A DNA stretch of 64,000 bases. It comes from Alphaproteobacteria bacterium. GTDB lineage: Bacteria; Pseudomonadota; Gammaproteobacteria; Burkholderiales; Burkholderiaceae_C. The notes under the pieces were generated by a model that saw nothing but the letters and a program-made list of their open reading frames with translations, had not been told where the DNA came from and ran no database searches. The translations under genes and the position numbers were made by a program. Of the stretch, positions 52,581 to 60,799 are shown in pieces (position 1 is the first letter of the stretch; every line of letters starts with the position of its first letter). The stretch spans positions 86,038 to 150,037 of the forward strand of contig JASGCM010000006.1 in the NCBI GenBank assembly GCA_030054175.1, read 5' to 3'.

Positions 52581-53528
52581 ATGACCATGATGCAAGACAC
52601 CCTCCCAATTTCAACCGTGCGCGTGCAGGTTGTGATCGTGACGTACAACCGCGCCGACTGTTTGCGCACTGGCCTGGCCGCACTGCAGAGGCAAACCCAC
52701 CCGATTGAGCGTATCTGGGTCATCAATAACAACTGCACCGATCACACCGCCGATGTCTTGCAACAGGCCCAAGACATGGGCCTGCCGGTGGTGGTCGAGC
52801 AAATGGCCCGAAATATGGGCGGTGCGGGCGGATTTGCACGTGGCCTTGAATTGGCCCGCACATACACCACAGACTGGGTGTGGGTCATGGACGACGATGT
52901 CGAGCCCGCCCCAAACTGCCTGGCACAGCTGATCGCAGCCAGCGATCGCTATGACATGCTGCAAGCGAATCGCTATCAACCGGATCAGGGGTTTATGACC
53001 GAGGTTGCCGAAATGAATTTCCGTATTCCTTGGGAGCGACTGATTCAAAGAATCGTACAGATCGACGATGCGTCTGATCAGCGTGTGCTGGACATTGCGG
53101 TCGCCACCTTTGAGGGCGCGATCATCCGGCATCACCATGTGGTCAAGCTGGACTTGCCCCAAGCCGAATTCTTTATCTGTGGTGACGACTGGGATTACAG
53201 CCTCAGGTTGGGCCACCGGGGCGGGCGCATCGGCTTGTGCGGCGCGGCCCATCTGCGGCGCATGTTGCCATTCAAGTCATGGTCTCCCTCCAATGAGCTG
53301 ACGTGGAAAGATTATTTTTCTAATCGAAATCTATGTTGGTTAGAGGCCAGGCATGGGGGTCGGCTGTTCGGATGGATCCGTACGAACCTGAGGGCCTTAC
53401 GCATGCTGGCCCATTGCATCATTCATCGCAAATCGCTCAACAGTTATCGCATCACGGGTCTTGTGTGGCTCGACGGGCTAAGCGGGCGCGCACGTAACCC
53501 CGAATGGCTGTTGGCCCGCTTCAAGTGA
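52581..53528 (+). CDS. GT2-family glycosyltransferase, candidate galactofuranosyltransferase
   Basis: This GT-A enzyme of about 315 residues has VVIVTYNRADCL, NNNCTDHTADVLQ, the NMGGAGGFARGLELA motif and the metal-binding WVMDDDVEP. The N-x-GG-x-GGF...W-x-MDDD pattern is that of the GlfT/rhamnosyltransferase branch of GT2, which includes mycobacterial galactofuranosyltransferases. With glf in the same locus, a galactofuranose donor is a reasonable inference, not proven. Later ICGDDWDYSLRLGHRGGRI holds the likely catalytic acidic residues. The start is the ATG at 52581, or 52587 or 52530. It overlaps the convergent polymerase gene by eight bases. Confidence 0.8.
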   Translation: MTMMQDTLPISTVRVQVVIVTYNRADCLRTGLAALQRQTHPIERIWVINNNCTDHTADVLQQAQDMGLPVVVEQMARNMGGAGGFARGLELARTYTTDWVWVMDDDVEPAPNCLAQLIAASDRYDMLQANRYQPDQGFMTEVAEMNFRIPWERLIQRIVQIDDASDQRVLDIAVATFEGAIIRHHHVVKLDLPQAEFFICGDDWDYSLRLGHRGGRIGLCGAAHLRRMLPFKSWSPSNELTWKDYFSNRNLCWLEARHGGRLFGWIRTNLRALRMLAHCIIHRKSLNSYRITGLVWLDGLSGRARNPEWLLARFK

Positions 53529-54627
53529 GCGGCATATTGCGCGGCGTGCTTTCGGGCACCCGTGTCATCCAGGTGTCGGGGGGCTTTTCCAAGCCCGACT
53601 CAGCCGACAGTGACCGGGCAAAAACAAAGCTGTACACAAAAGGAATCGACAGGGGACCGGCAATGACCGTCAGCAGCGCCACCAGGGCCATTTCACGCCA
53701 TGTCAGCGGGTGCCGCAATGCAACCAGAACCAGCAGCCACAGCCAGACCAGCACCCCCCGAATCCAGCCGTAATTCAGCAACAGTTGGCTGAACAATGAA
53801 TACGGCTCGTAGCTGGGCTGGGCGTACCAGATTTGCGCGTGCAAGACCGAGTTGATCACCGCCGAATAGCGCCTTGATCCATGGTCATTTTCGATCAGCT
53901 GAACCAGCACCAACAAATCATCAGCGCTGTATCCTTGCCCCAACAACTTCTGCACCAGGGCCAACGGCCTGGCGGGCACCACATCCAGCCAAAAAGCGGC
54001 CAGCACGACCAAGGCGCCCACGATCGTTGCCTGCACAGCTGCCCGCAGAGGAAGTATGGCCAGGGTACACAACAGCATCAATGACATGGCATAAATCCCT
54101 TTGTTCCAAAACAGCAGCAAGCCAAAGGAAAACGCCGCCAGCCACCAGCGCTTGGCCAAGGCAAACACATAAAACCCCAGCAGGGTCAGGGCCCAATAGC
54201 TGGCCTCGGTGGCCAATACAAATGCCCCGCGCTCCCCTTCGCTGGCGACACTCAACAAGTTTTTTACGTTGGTCAACTTTGCGGTGATTTTCAAGTTGAG
54301 CACATAAAAGTCAAGAGCCGTCAACACAGCGATGGCCAGCGCCAACTTTAAAAACCCCTTGTGGGTGGCGCGCTCAAACAGGCTGTGCCCCATCAGCAAA
54401 AAGCCGCTGAAAATCAACACTTCTAAAAAGTTGGAGGCCAAAATAGCTGTCCAGCGTTGGGGCTCAAACAAACCCACCCAAATGGACAGCAACGCCACAA
54501 AGGCGAAATAGACCAACTCCCGGGGGAGCAAGCGCCAGCGCAAAAAAAACAGCCACCACGGAAAGATGTCGTAGGGCATTGCCTTGATGGTGATGAAGTT
54601 GGCCAGAATCGACAGGTACCGGGGCAT
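53521..54627 (-). CDS. Polytopic membrane protein, candidate Wzy-type polysaccharide polymerase
   Basis: The 368-residue product has about ten hydrophobic helices and a hydrophilic central loop (QGYSADDLLVLVQLIENDHGSRRYSAVIN). That layout is common to O-antigen/capsule polymerases (Wzy), which show little sequence conservation. It is the last gene of the wza-led minus-strand operon. Its ATG overlaps the upstream GT2 stop by one base (TGATG). The frame extends to 54783, but that part lies within the GT2 gene. Assignment rests on topology and position. Confidence 0.65.
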   Translation of the reverse strand: MPRYLSILANFITIKAMPYDIFPWWLFFLRWRLLPRELVYFAFVALLSIWVGLFEPQRWTAILASNFLEVLIFSGFLLMGHSLFERATHKGFLKLALAIAVLTALDFYVLNLKITAKLTNVKNLLSVASEGERGAFVLATEASYWALTLLGFYVFALAKRWWLAAFSFGLLLFWNKGIYAMSLMLLCTLAILPLRAAVQATIVGALVVLAAFWLDVVPARPLALVQKLLGQGYSADDLLVLVQLIENDHGSRRYSAVINSVLHAQIWYAQPSYEPYSLFSQLLLNYGWIRGVLVWLWLLVLVALRHPLTWREMALVALLTVIAGPLSIPFVYSFVFARSLSAESGLEKPPDTWMTRVPESTPRNMPLT

Positions 54628-55445
54628 CAGCGCACCTCTGCCGATGTCTTGGGTGTGGCAACGGGTGACAGACGCCTGAACTGCCACGCCCGCGCCAGGC
54701 TTTGCCACGCGTAGCGTGCAAAGCACCAACTGGCCTGAGCCAGTGGCAGGCCAAAATCGTGGCGCAAATTGCGCCAGTGCCACCAGGCTGCCCGCAGCTT
54801 GTTGCCGCTGACCGATTGCGCGCCCAGGCGATACCGCACCAAGGGTTCACCAGACGGCACCAAATGCGCTTGGCCAACCTGGCGCAGCGCCTGATACCAA
54901 TACACGTAGTCTTCGTGGCGCACCGCCGGAAAGCGCAATTGCCCTAAGATGGAGCGCCGCACCATGGCGCCAGACAAAACGATCGAATTACGGGCCAACA
55001 GATCAGGCAGGCCAATGCGCTTGGTTGGGCAGGCCAACTGGGTGCGGTAGGGGGGGCGGTCTTCAAAGCGCTCAGAGGCGCAATAACTGATCGCCCATTG
55101 GCCCTGCGCCATGGCCTGCCATTGGCTTTGCAATTTGTCGGGGTGCCAAAGGTCATCGGCGTCCAAAAAGGCGATGTACTCGCCCCGCGCCCGTGCCAGG
55201 CCATCGTTGCGCGCCGCGGCCGGCCCGCCGTTGCGGGGCCTGAACACACCCCGGATGCGCGGGTCGCGCCGCATCCAGCTGCGGATCAGTTCGCGCGTGC
55301 CGTCGGCAGAGGCGTCGTCGACCACCCACAGCTCCCAATGCGGGTGGGTTTGTGCCCGCACCGACTCGATCGCCGCGCTCAGGGTGGCGTGTGCGTGGTG
55401 CGCGGGCATCACGATCGAAATCAGGGGAGGGGGGGGCTGGCTCAT
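54627..55445 (-). CDS. GT2-family glycosyltransferase
   Basis: This GT-A enzyme of 272 residues opens PLISIVMPAHHAHATL, has VVDDASADGTREL, GGPAAARNDGLARARGEYIAFLDADD (DAD metal site) and the acceptor-side ERFEDRPPY and VRHEDYVYWYQAL, where the Glu-Asp pair is the likely base. Its ATG at 55445 overlaps the sulfotransferase stop (ATGA). It transfers an unknown sugar to the repeat unit. Confidence 0.9.
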   Translation of the reverse strand: MSQPPPPLISIVMPAHHAHATLSAAIESVRAQTHPHWELWVVDDASADGTRELIRSWMRRDPRIRGVFRPRNGGPAAARNDGLARARGEYIAFLDADDLWHPDKLQSQWQAMAQGQWAISYCASERFEDRPPYRTQLACPTKRIGLPDLLARNSIVLSGAMVRRSILGQLRFPAVRHEDYVYWYQALRQVGQAHLVPSGEPLVRYRLGAQSVSGNKLRAAWWHWRNLRHDFGLPLAQASWCFARYAWQSLARAWQFRRLSPVATPKTSAEVR

Positions 55446-56191
55446 GGCTTGGATCCAAAGTATTGGTCCACCAGCGCCTCGATCTCGGGCACGGGCTGGA
55501 AGGCGGCACCTTGGCGAAACAAGATCGACCGCAAACGCTGCGACCGCTTGAGCTGTTGCAGCAGCCCAAACCATTCGTGCTCGCGCAGCCAGAGCGCCAA
55601 CAGCTTGCTCAAGCGTGCCAGCACCCGCGCACGTGGCACCATCTTGGCGTTAATGAAGTTGCTGCTCACCACGGGCAAGTCAGGCAAGCCCAGCAGGTCA
55701 TAAATCTGGTGCAGGTTCTTTTGCTCGATCAGTTCAAACGGGATCACCACCAGGCGCTCGGCAAAATACTCGCGCAGCCGATCAATGTGCAGGCTACAGT
55801 CGCTGGCGTGGTACTTGCGGTCGGCCAATGCCCTGATCTCGGCCAGGTCGCGCCCTTTGCGCAACTCAAAATACAGCATCGACCGAAACAAATCGGCGTG
55901 GTTACGCTCGATGATGACGATCTTGGCCTGCGGGTTGTATGCCGCAATCCGCTCCAGCGCCTGGGGGTCCAGGTAGTACAGGTTGCTGAAATCTACCCGG
56001 GCGCAAGCCACGGCATCGGCCAGAGGGGCATACAGGTGGTCGTACCAGGCCAGGCCTTTGTCGTAATGGGTGTCAAAAAATGCCGGCTCTTTGATGCGGG
56101 GCACCTGCACCCGTTGGGTCTGCGCCATGACGTCGAACAGCCAGCTGGTGCCCGAGCGCCCTGGCCCGACAAAAAAAAGATTTGTTTTCAT
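55442..56191 (-). CDS. PAPS-dependent sulfotransferase
   Basis: This 249-residue sulfotransferase has the 5'-phosphosulfate loop FFVGPGRSGTSWL at the N terminus, an Asn/Tyr-containing DFSNLYYLDP, and a 3'-phosphate-binding region around KIVIIERNHADLFRSMLY. It would move sulfate from PAPS, made by the nearby APS kinase, to a sugar hydroxyl of the polysaccharide. The ATG at 56191 fits the family start and overlaps the upstream gene's stop by four bases. It lies between glycan genes, not in sulfur metabolism. Confidence 0.88.
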   Translation of the reverse strand: MKTNLFFVGPGRSGTSWLFDVMAQTQRVQVPRIKEPAFFDTHYDKGLAWYDHLYAPLADAVACARVDFSNLYYLDPQALERIAAYNPQAKIVIIERNHADLFRSMLYFELRKGRDLAEIRALADRKYHASDCSLHIDRLREYFAERLVVIPFELIEQKNLHQIYDLLGLPDLPVVSSNFINAKMVPRARVLARLSKLLALWLREHEWFGLLQQLKRSQRLRSILFRQGAAFQPVPEIEALVDQYFGSKP

Positions 56192-56931
56192 CGCAGATGT
56201 TTTCTGTAAAGCCAATGGTAGAAGTGTGGTGACACCACTTGCAGGAATCTCGATATGTAAAATTTCAAGCACCAAGCAAGTGAATACACACAATCATGAG
56301 TCGTGTAGGCGCAAGGCCGGTTTAGCCACCAAAAGAAGGCTACATTGGGTCGACCACGAAGCATCATGTTGCGTGCTGATAAAAGAGAACTATGCACGCA
56401 AAGGGCTCGACCGTGGTGCATTTGAGTCTCCAGAGTCCAGACGCTGCTTAGTCCGAAAAGCATCTGGCTCAAGTAGTCTTTGTGCCAGATCGATGCAGGG
56501 AGAGAGCATTGATAAGCCTCCTGCTTTTCGATAGAGCGCAATCGCATGCCATGCGCAATGCCTAACGCTGGTGGATACGCGTTAAGTCGGATGTATTGCG
56601 GGCCCAACGCTTGATCGCACATGAGACGCTCGGCTTCGGCAAACATCCGCATCACTTTGTCAGGCGACCAGCGCGTGGGGATCAGGTCGTTGAACCAAAT
56701 GAAGACCAGGTCGGGTTGAGCAGTCTCCAGGGCACAATTCAGACAGTCCAGCCAACTGCCTTGCTCAGGGGCCGGCCCCAGGGCCTGGTCGTTCAGCCAA
56801 ACTTGACCCTTTTTCACCTCAAGCAGGCCCCATTCGGTCAGGCTCTGCAAGGTGTTCAGAAACCGACGTACCTCCGGGTAGATGCCATGCGGATCCTCCT
56901 GCGTGAAATCGCAATACAACACCTTGTTCAT
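56188..56931 (-). CDS. Capsule-locus protein of unknown function
   Basis: This 247-residue protein has VLYCDFTQEDP near the N terminus and a central RLNAYPPALGIAHGM...YQCSLPASIWHKDYLSQMLFGLSSVWTLETQ. I recall a similar Y-x-x-SL-x-x-x-IW...L...W-x-E pattern in unannotated proteins of many capsule loci, where it accompanies glycosyltransferases. The part after about residue 165 is less conserved. It overlaps the sulfotransferase start and is overlapped by the GT4 stop by four bases. No activity is proposed. Confidence 0.65.
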   Translation of the reverse strand: MNKVLYCDFTQEDPHGIYPEVRRFLNTLQSLTEWGLLEVKKGQVWLNDQALGPAPEQGSWLDCLNCALETAQPDLVFIWFNDLIPTRWSPDKVMRMFAEAERLMCDQALGPQYIRLNAYPPALGIAHGMRLRSIEKQEAYQCSLPASIWHKDYLSQMLFGLSSVWTLETQMHHGRALCVHSSLLSARNMMLRGRPNVAFFWWLNRPCAYTTHDCVYSLAWCLKFYISRFLQVVSPHFYHWLYRKHLR

Positions 56932-58016
56932 GACGACCTCAGTCCTCGCAACCAGGGCCGCAGCCGCAGGGGCACCATCGCCCGCACCATCGTGGCCAGG
57001 CAGGCCCGGTTCCAGCGCTGTGGCCGGGGCGATATGCCCCGCTCTTGCGGCCCGGGGGTCAGGGCGGGGGCCGGGCCCTGGGCCACGGTGGCCGTTACCT
57101 GTTGGGCAAAGCGTGTCCAGGTGTACCGTTCACGCAATAAATCTGAACCGGCCTGCCGCACGGCTTGCAGGTCGGCATCCGGGGTGTGCTGGTACTGTTG
57201 CAGGGTTTGAACGGCTTCAATCACAGAGGTGGTGTCCACCGGCAGCACACCGGGTGTGCCCTCGTAGCCTGTGGTGGGGGCACACACCGGCACCAGGCCC
57301 CAGGCCATGGCTTCCAGCACGGCGGTGGGGCAGGCGTCAAAGGGGCCAGCCATCAACAAAAAATCGTGCTCGGCCAGCGCCCGTTGTGCCATAGGGTCGG
57401 CCCAGTTCATGGGGCCCAGCACATTCAAATGCGGGTAACGCCGCTTGGCCCCACGGCGGTGCGGGCCGATCCAGTTGATCTGCTGGCCCATGGCTTGCGC
57501 CAGTCGGTTGAGCACATCAACCCCCTTGCCGGGGTGGTCGTTGCCGATGTATAGCCAGCGGCGCTGCCCTGGCGGGGCCAAACGGGGTTTCAGCCGGGGG
57601 AAGTCGCCTGGGTCCAAGCCCAAATCCAGCTGCCTGATCTTGGGCGTCAGCCCGGCATAGCGGCTGTTCGCGAGCTGGCGCATCCAATGGTCCCCGCTGA
57701 TCGCCAAAAACCAGTCGCAACTCACGATCAGGTCATCCAGGTGCCCGTGCTCGTTGGCGTCCAGGATGAACGGCTGCACCAAAACGCGCTGCTGCCACCC
57801 CGGCTGTCGCCACGACCAGCGCAGCGTACTGTAGGGGCACGGGTCGGCATGGCCGATCAGCACATCACCCGGCCGGGGCCGGATGCAAATCGGCTTTTGG
57901 TGGTCATACAGGCGCACCGGCCCCAGGGCCTGCAAAGCCTGCGCCAGCCGCACCCCGATCACGTGGGGCGGCGTGGGGCGATCCAGATGCGGGTAGACGA
58001 TGTGGATCATGCCCAC
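56928..58016 (-). CDS. GT4-family glycosyltransferase
   Basis: This GT-B enzyme of 362 residues has an N-terminal HIVYPHLDRPTPPHVIGVRL, a WLYIGNDHPGKGVDVLNRLA donor-domain start and FLLMAGPFDACPTAVLEAMAWGLVPV, the E-x7-E-like GT4 signature. The C-terminal 40 residues are basic (RPQRWNRACLATMVRAMVPLRLRPWLRG) and may contact the membrane. The start is the ATG at 58016 or 58010. It follows wzc after a 43-base gap. Confidence 0.85.
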   Translation of the reverse strand: MGMIHIVYPHLDRPTPPHVIGVRLAQALQALGPVRLYDHQKPICIRPRPGDVLIGHADPCPYSTLRWSWRQPGWQQRVLVQPFILDANEHGHLDDLIVSCDWFLAISGDHWMRQLANSRYAGLTPKIRQLDLGLDPGDFPRLKPRLAPPGQRRWLYIGNDHPGKGVDVLNRLAQAMGQQINWIGPHRRGAKRRYPHLNVLGPMNWADPMAQRALAEHDFLLMAGPFDACPTAVLEAMAWGLVPVCAPTTGYEGTPGVLPVDTTSVIEAVQTLQQYQHTPDADLQAVRQAGSDLLRERYTWTRFAQQVTATVAQGPAPALTPGPQERGISPRPQRWNRACLATMVRAMVPLRLRPWLRGLRSS

Positions 58017-58059
58017 CCCTCAGGGCCTGGCCGCTGGCTACCGTGGACCACGCCTGGCT

Positions 58060-60315
58060 TCATGCACCTGTGTCCAATTTGGCGGTCTGGCCATAGCGCT
58101 CATAGCGGGTGTATTGAGACACACCGCCATAAGCCGAGCCCAATCGCATTTGTGCGTGGACATCGTTGAACACCACTTCGACCCGCGGGCTACCGCTTTG
58201 CAGCAGCCGCTTGGTCGCGCGCTCGATTTCCATCAGGGTGGTTTGCATGTCGCGCACCACCATGAGCACCGTGTCCATGCGCGACACCATGCTTTCGGCG
58301 TCGGCCAGCAGCAACACCGGCGGGGTGTCGACCACGATGTAGTCGTAGTGGTCTTGCAGTTCGCTAAACAGTTGTTGGGCGCGCGGGTTACGCAACAAAT
58401 CGCCCGAGTTCTTCAGGGCGGGGCCGGCGGGCAACACATCGAGCCCGTCGATCACATTGCGTTGCACAAAGTCGATGCAGGGCCGTGATTGTTCAAGCGC
58501 GGTCGACAGCCCTGCGCCCGAGGCCAAACCAAAAATCTTGTGCTGGCTGCCCAGTCGCAAATCGGCGTCGACCAGCAGCACACGCCCATGCCCGGCCGCC
58601 GCCACCATGCTGGCCAGATTGGCCGACACAAACGACTTGCCCACCTCGGGCGTGGGGCCGGTGACCATGATCCACGAAGGTTTGCCAGATGTTTTCAGCA
58701 TTTGCAGCGGCGTCAGCAGGCTTCGTATGCCCTCAATGGTCGGGCACATCGGGTCAGCCTTGGCCAACAGGCCTGAGCCTCGCGCGGCTGGGGCGCGGTT
58801 GAGTTTGGATTGGGTGCGGTTGTGCGGCAGATATGCGCACACCGTCAAACCCAGCACCTGTTCAATTTCTTCGGCCGACTGCACGTTGTTGCGAATGATG
58901 ATGCGCATCATCAGGTAAAACAGGCTCAGCAAAAGCCCCACCAGCAGCGATATCGGCAGAACAACAAGGTGTTTGGGTTTCACAGGCTCTTCGGGCACGC
59001 GCGGGGCATCGATCAGCCACACTTTGCCCACTTTGCTTTCTTTGACCATCCGCATTTGCTGCGAGTTGCCCAGCACCAGGGCATACAGCTCGGACAATAC
59101 CTTGACATTGCGGCTCAGGGTCAAGGCTTGTGGTTCCAGCTTGGGCAAGCCTTTAAGTTGCCCTTCGAGCTCGTTCACTGTTTTTTGTGCGTCTTTGATG
59201 AGGTCATCGATCACCCGCATTTGCGGGTGTTGTGGCGCCAGGGTGCCCGCCACCTCGATTTTTCTTTGCTGCAATTCATTCAGTTTCACCCAGGCCGCGA
59301 CCATTTGGGTCAACAGAGTCTTGCCCGACTCGGCAAAATCAATGGCCCCGTGTTTCGACTTGAACTCGCTCAAGTTTTGTTCGGCTTGCTCCAGTTCGGT
59401 CAGGATCTGGGGCAATCGCCGGTCGCCAAACTGCAGCAGCCTCTCGGATGCTTCTGACCGGCGGTCGCTGTTCTGTTGCAGGTAACTGTTGACGACCTCG
59501 GTCAAAATCCGGGCGGTGGTGCGGGGGTCGTTGCCTTCCAGAGCCACACCCATCACGCCCGACTGTCTGCCGACTTCGCTCAGGGTCAGGGCTTTTTGCA
59601 AATCTTCGGTCGTTTCCAGCACAGACCACTGCTTCACGACGTACTGCGTGCCGGGCAAACCCATCAGTTCACCGACCTCCAACACCACCCGCCCTGTGGG
59701 GGTGCTGATGACGCTGGGCTTGCCCACCACGCCCTGATGCACCTGGGGCTCATGGGGCAATTGAAAACTGTAGCGGCCTTCACCCAGGGCGGTCAGCCGC
59801 AAGCGGGTCTCAATCAAGTCTGGCGGCACTTCAAGCTGCCTGACCCGTATATGCTCATCGCCCCAGGCATAGCCCCACAGCAAGCGATAAGAGGGTTCAG
59901 GTTTGTCTTTCAGGGCACCCCCCCAGCGCGCCCAGGCGGCACCCAACACCGGCACCCTGACGGGTTGGGCCTCGATCTGAAGGCCCAGGCGGCTGACCAC
60001 CTCGCCCACCACCCGGCGCGAACGGATCAACTCGATTTCGGCGCTGGTGTTGGGCCTGCTATCGGGCAAATTTAAGCCGCTGAGGCTCAGCAACGATTGC
60101 ACGTCCGACGACGTGACACCCTCGATCTGGATCAGCGCATTGGCCTCGAAGACCGGTTCGGCCAACAGGCCATACAGCACGGCCAGCACCACCATCAGGC
60201 CGGTGATGGCGCTCACGGTCTTCAGATTGGCCAGCGCCAGGTTGGCCAACCGGGTCGGGGTGAACAACGACAGGTGAAAGCCGGTCTGCGCTGAGGAGGA
60301 ATTGGGTGGGTTCAT
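58060..60315 (-). CDS. wzc: Polysaccharide copolymerase with tyrosine autokinase domain (Wzc-like)
   Basis: This inner-membrane co-polymerase of 751 residues controls chain length and export. It has an N-terminal Wzz domain with transmembrane segment TVSAITGLMVVLAVLYGLLA, a large periplasmic coiled-coil region, and a second membrane helix (HLVVLPISLLVGLLLSLFYL). The BY-kinase has Walker A TGPTPEVGKS, Walker A' VLLVDADLR and Walker B DYIVVDTPPVLLL. The C-terminal tyrosine cluster (GSAYGGVSQYTRYERYGQT) is the autophosphorylation tail removed by Wzb. It overlaps wzb by four bases. Confidence 0.94.
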   Translation of the reverse strand: MNPPNSSSAQTGFHLSLFTPTRLANLALANLKTVSAITGLMVVLAVLYGLLAEPVFEANALIQIEGVTSSDVQSLLSLSGLNLPDSRPNTSAEIELIRSRRVVGEVVSRLGLQIEAQPVRVPVLGAAWARWGGALKDKPEPSYRLLWGYAWGDEHIRVRQLEVPPDLIETRLRLTALGEGRYSFQLPHEPQVHQGVVGKPSVISTPTGRVVLEVGELMGLPGTQYVVKQWSVLETTEDLQKALTLSEVGRQSGVMGVALEGNDPRTTARILTEVVNSYLQQNSDRRSEASERLLQFGDRRLPQILTELEQAEQNLSEFKSKHGAIDFAESGKTLLTQMVAAWVKLNELQQRKIEVAGTLAPQHPQMRVIDDLIKDAQKTVNELEGQLKGLPKLEPQALTLSRNVKVLSELYALVLGNSQQMRMVKESKVGKVWLIDAPRVPEEPVKPKHLVVLPISLLVGLLLSLFYLMMRIIIRNNVQSAEEIEQVLGLTVCAYLPHNRTQSKLNRAPAARGSGLLAKADPMCPTIEGIRSLLTPLQMLKTSGKPSWIMVTGPTPEVGKSFVSANLASMVAAAGHGRVLLVDADLRLGSQHKIFGLASGAGLSTALEQSRPCIDFVQRNVIDGLDVLPAGPALKNSGDLLRNPRAQQLFSELQDHYDYIVVDTPPVLLLADAESMVSRMDTVLMVVRDMQTTLMEIERATKRLLQSGSPRVEVVFNDVHAQMRLGSAYGGVSQYTRYERYGQTAKLDTGA

Positions 60316-60770
60316 GTTGATTGCAACGGGTCGGTGGGGTTGGGGGCCAGATGAGCCCGCCAGGACTGCAAGCCCATTTCGATTTGGCGAACGACTTCGG
60401 CAAAAAAGGCAGGGGCTTGGCCAATCGGGTCCGGGATATCAACGCCTTCAAAATGCCCCAACCTGACGATCTTGTCGCTCATGGCGGGGTGTCGGTTTCG
60501 CAGGTTGTCTTGTTGCAGCCGGTCCATCACAAAAATCAGGCTCGCCCGGTCGCACAGCACGGGGTGCAAGGGTTGCGAGCGGTGCTGGCTCAGGTCCAGC
60601 CCCCGCGCCGCCATCAGTCGCACCACCTCTGTATGCGCCGACAGCCCCGGCAAAGCACGCCTGCCTGCCGACAGCACCTTGCAAGACGCAAACATGCGTT
60701 GCCCCAGCACGGCGACCACCGGGCTGCGGCAGACATTGGCCTCGCAAATCATCAGCAACACATCAGACAT
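60312..60770 (-). CDS. wzb: Low-molecular-weight protein tyrosine phosphatase (Wzb-like)
   Basis: This cytosolic phosphatase of 152 residues dephosphorylates the Wzc tail. The P-loop is CEANVCRSP (Cys-x5-Arg-Ser; the usual GN is AN here) and the general acid is in DIPDPIGQ. The start at 60770 (MSDVLLMICE) fits the family; the frame is open upstream within wza. It lies between wza and wzc. Confidence 0.93.
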   Translation of the reverse strand: MSDVLLMICEANVCRSPVVAVLGQRMFASCKVLSAGRRALPGLSAHTEVVRLMAARGLDLSQHRSQPLHPVLCDRASLIFVMDRLQQDNLRNRHPAMSDKIVRLGHFEGVDIPDPIGQAPAFFAEVVRQIEMGLQSWRAHLAPNPTDPLQST

Positions 60771-60799
60771 GTCAGAGCGGTTTCTTGGGGGTTGGCGCA

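Noticed and set aside
58033..58045. CACGGTAGCCAGC on the minus strand in the wzc/GT4 gap as an ops element for RfaH
   Set aside because: It shares only the CGGTAGC core with the E. coli consensus and sits inside an operon rather than in a leader; too short to support.
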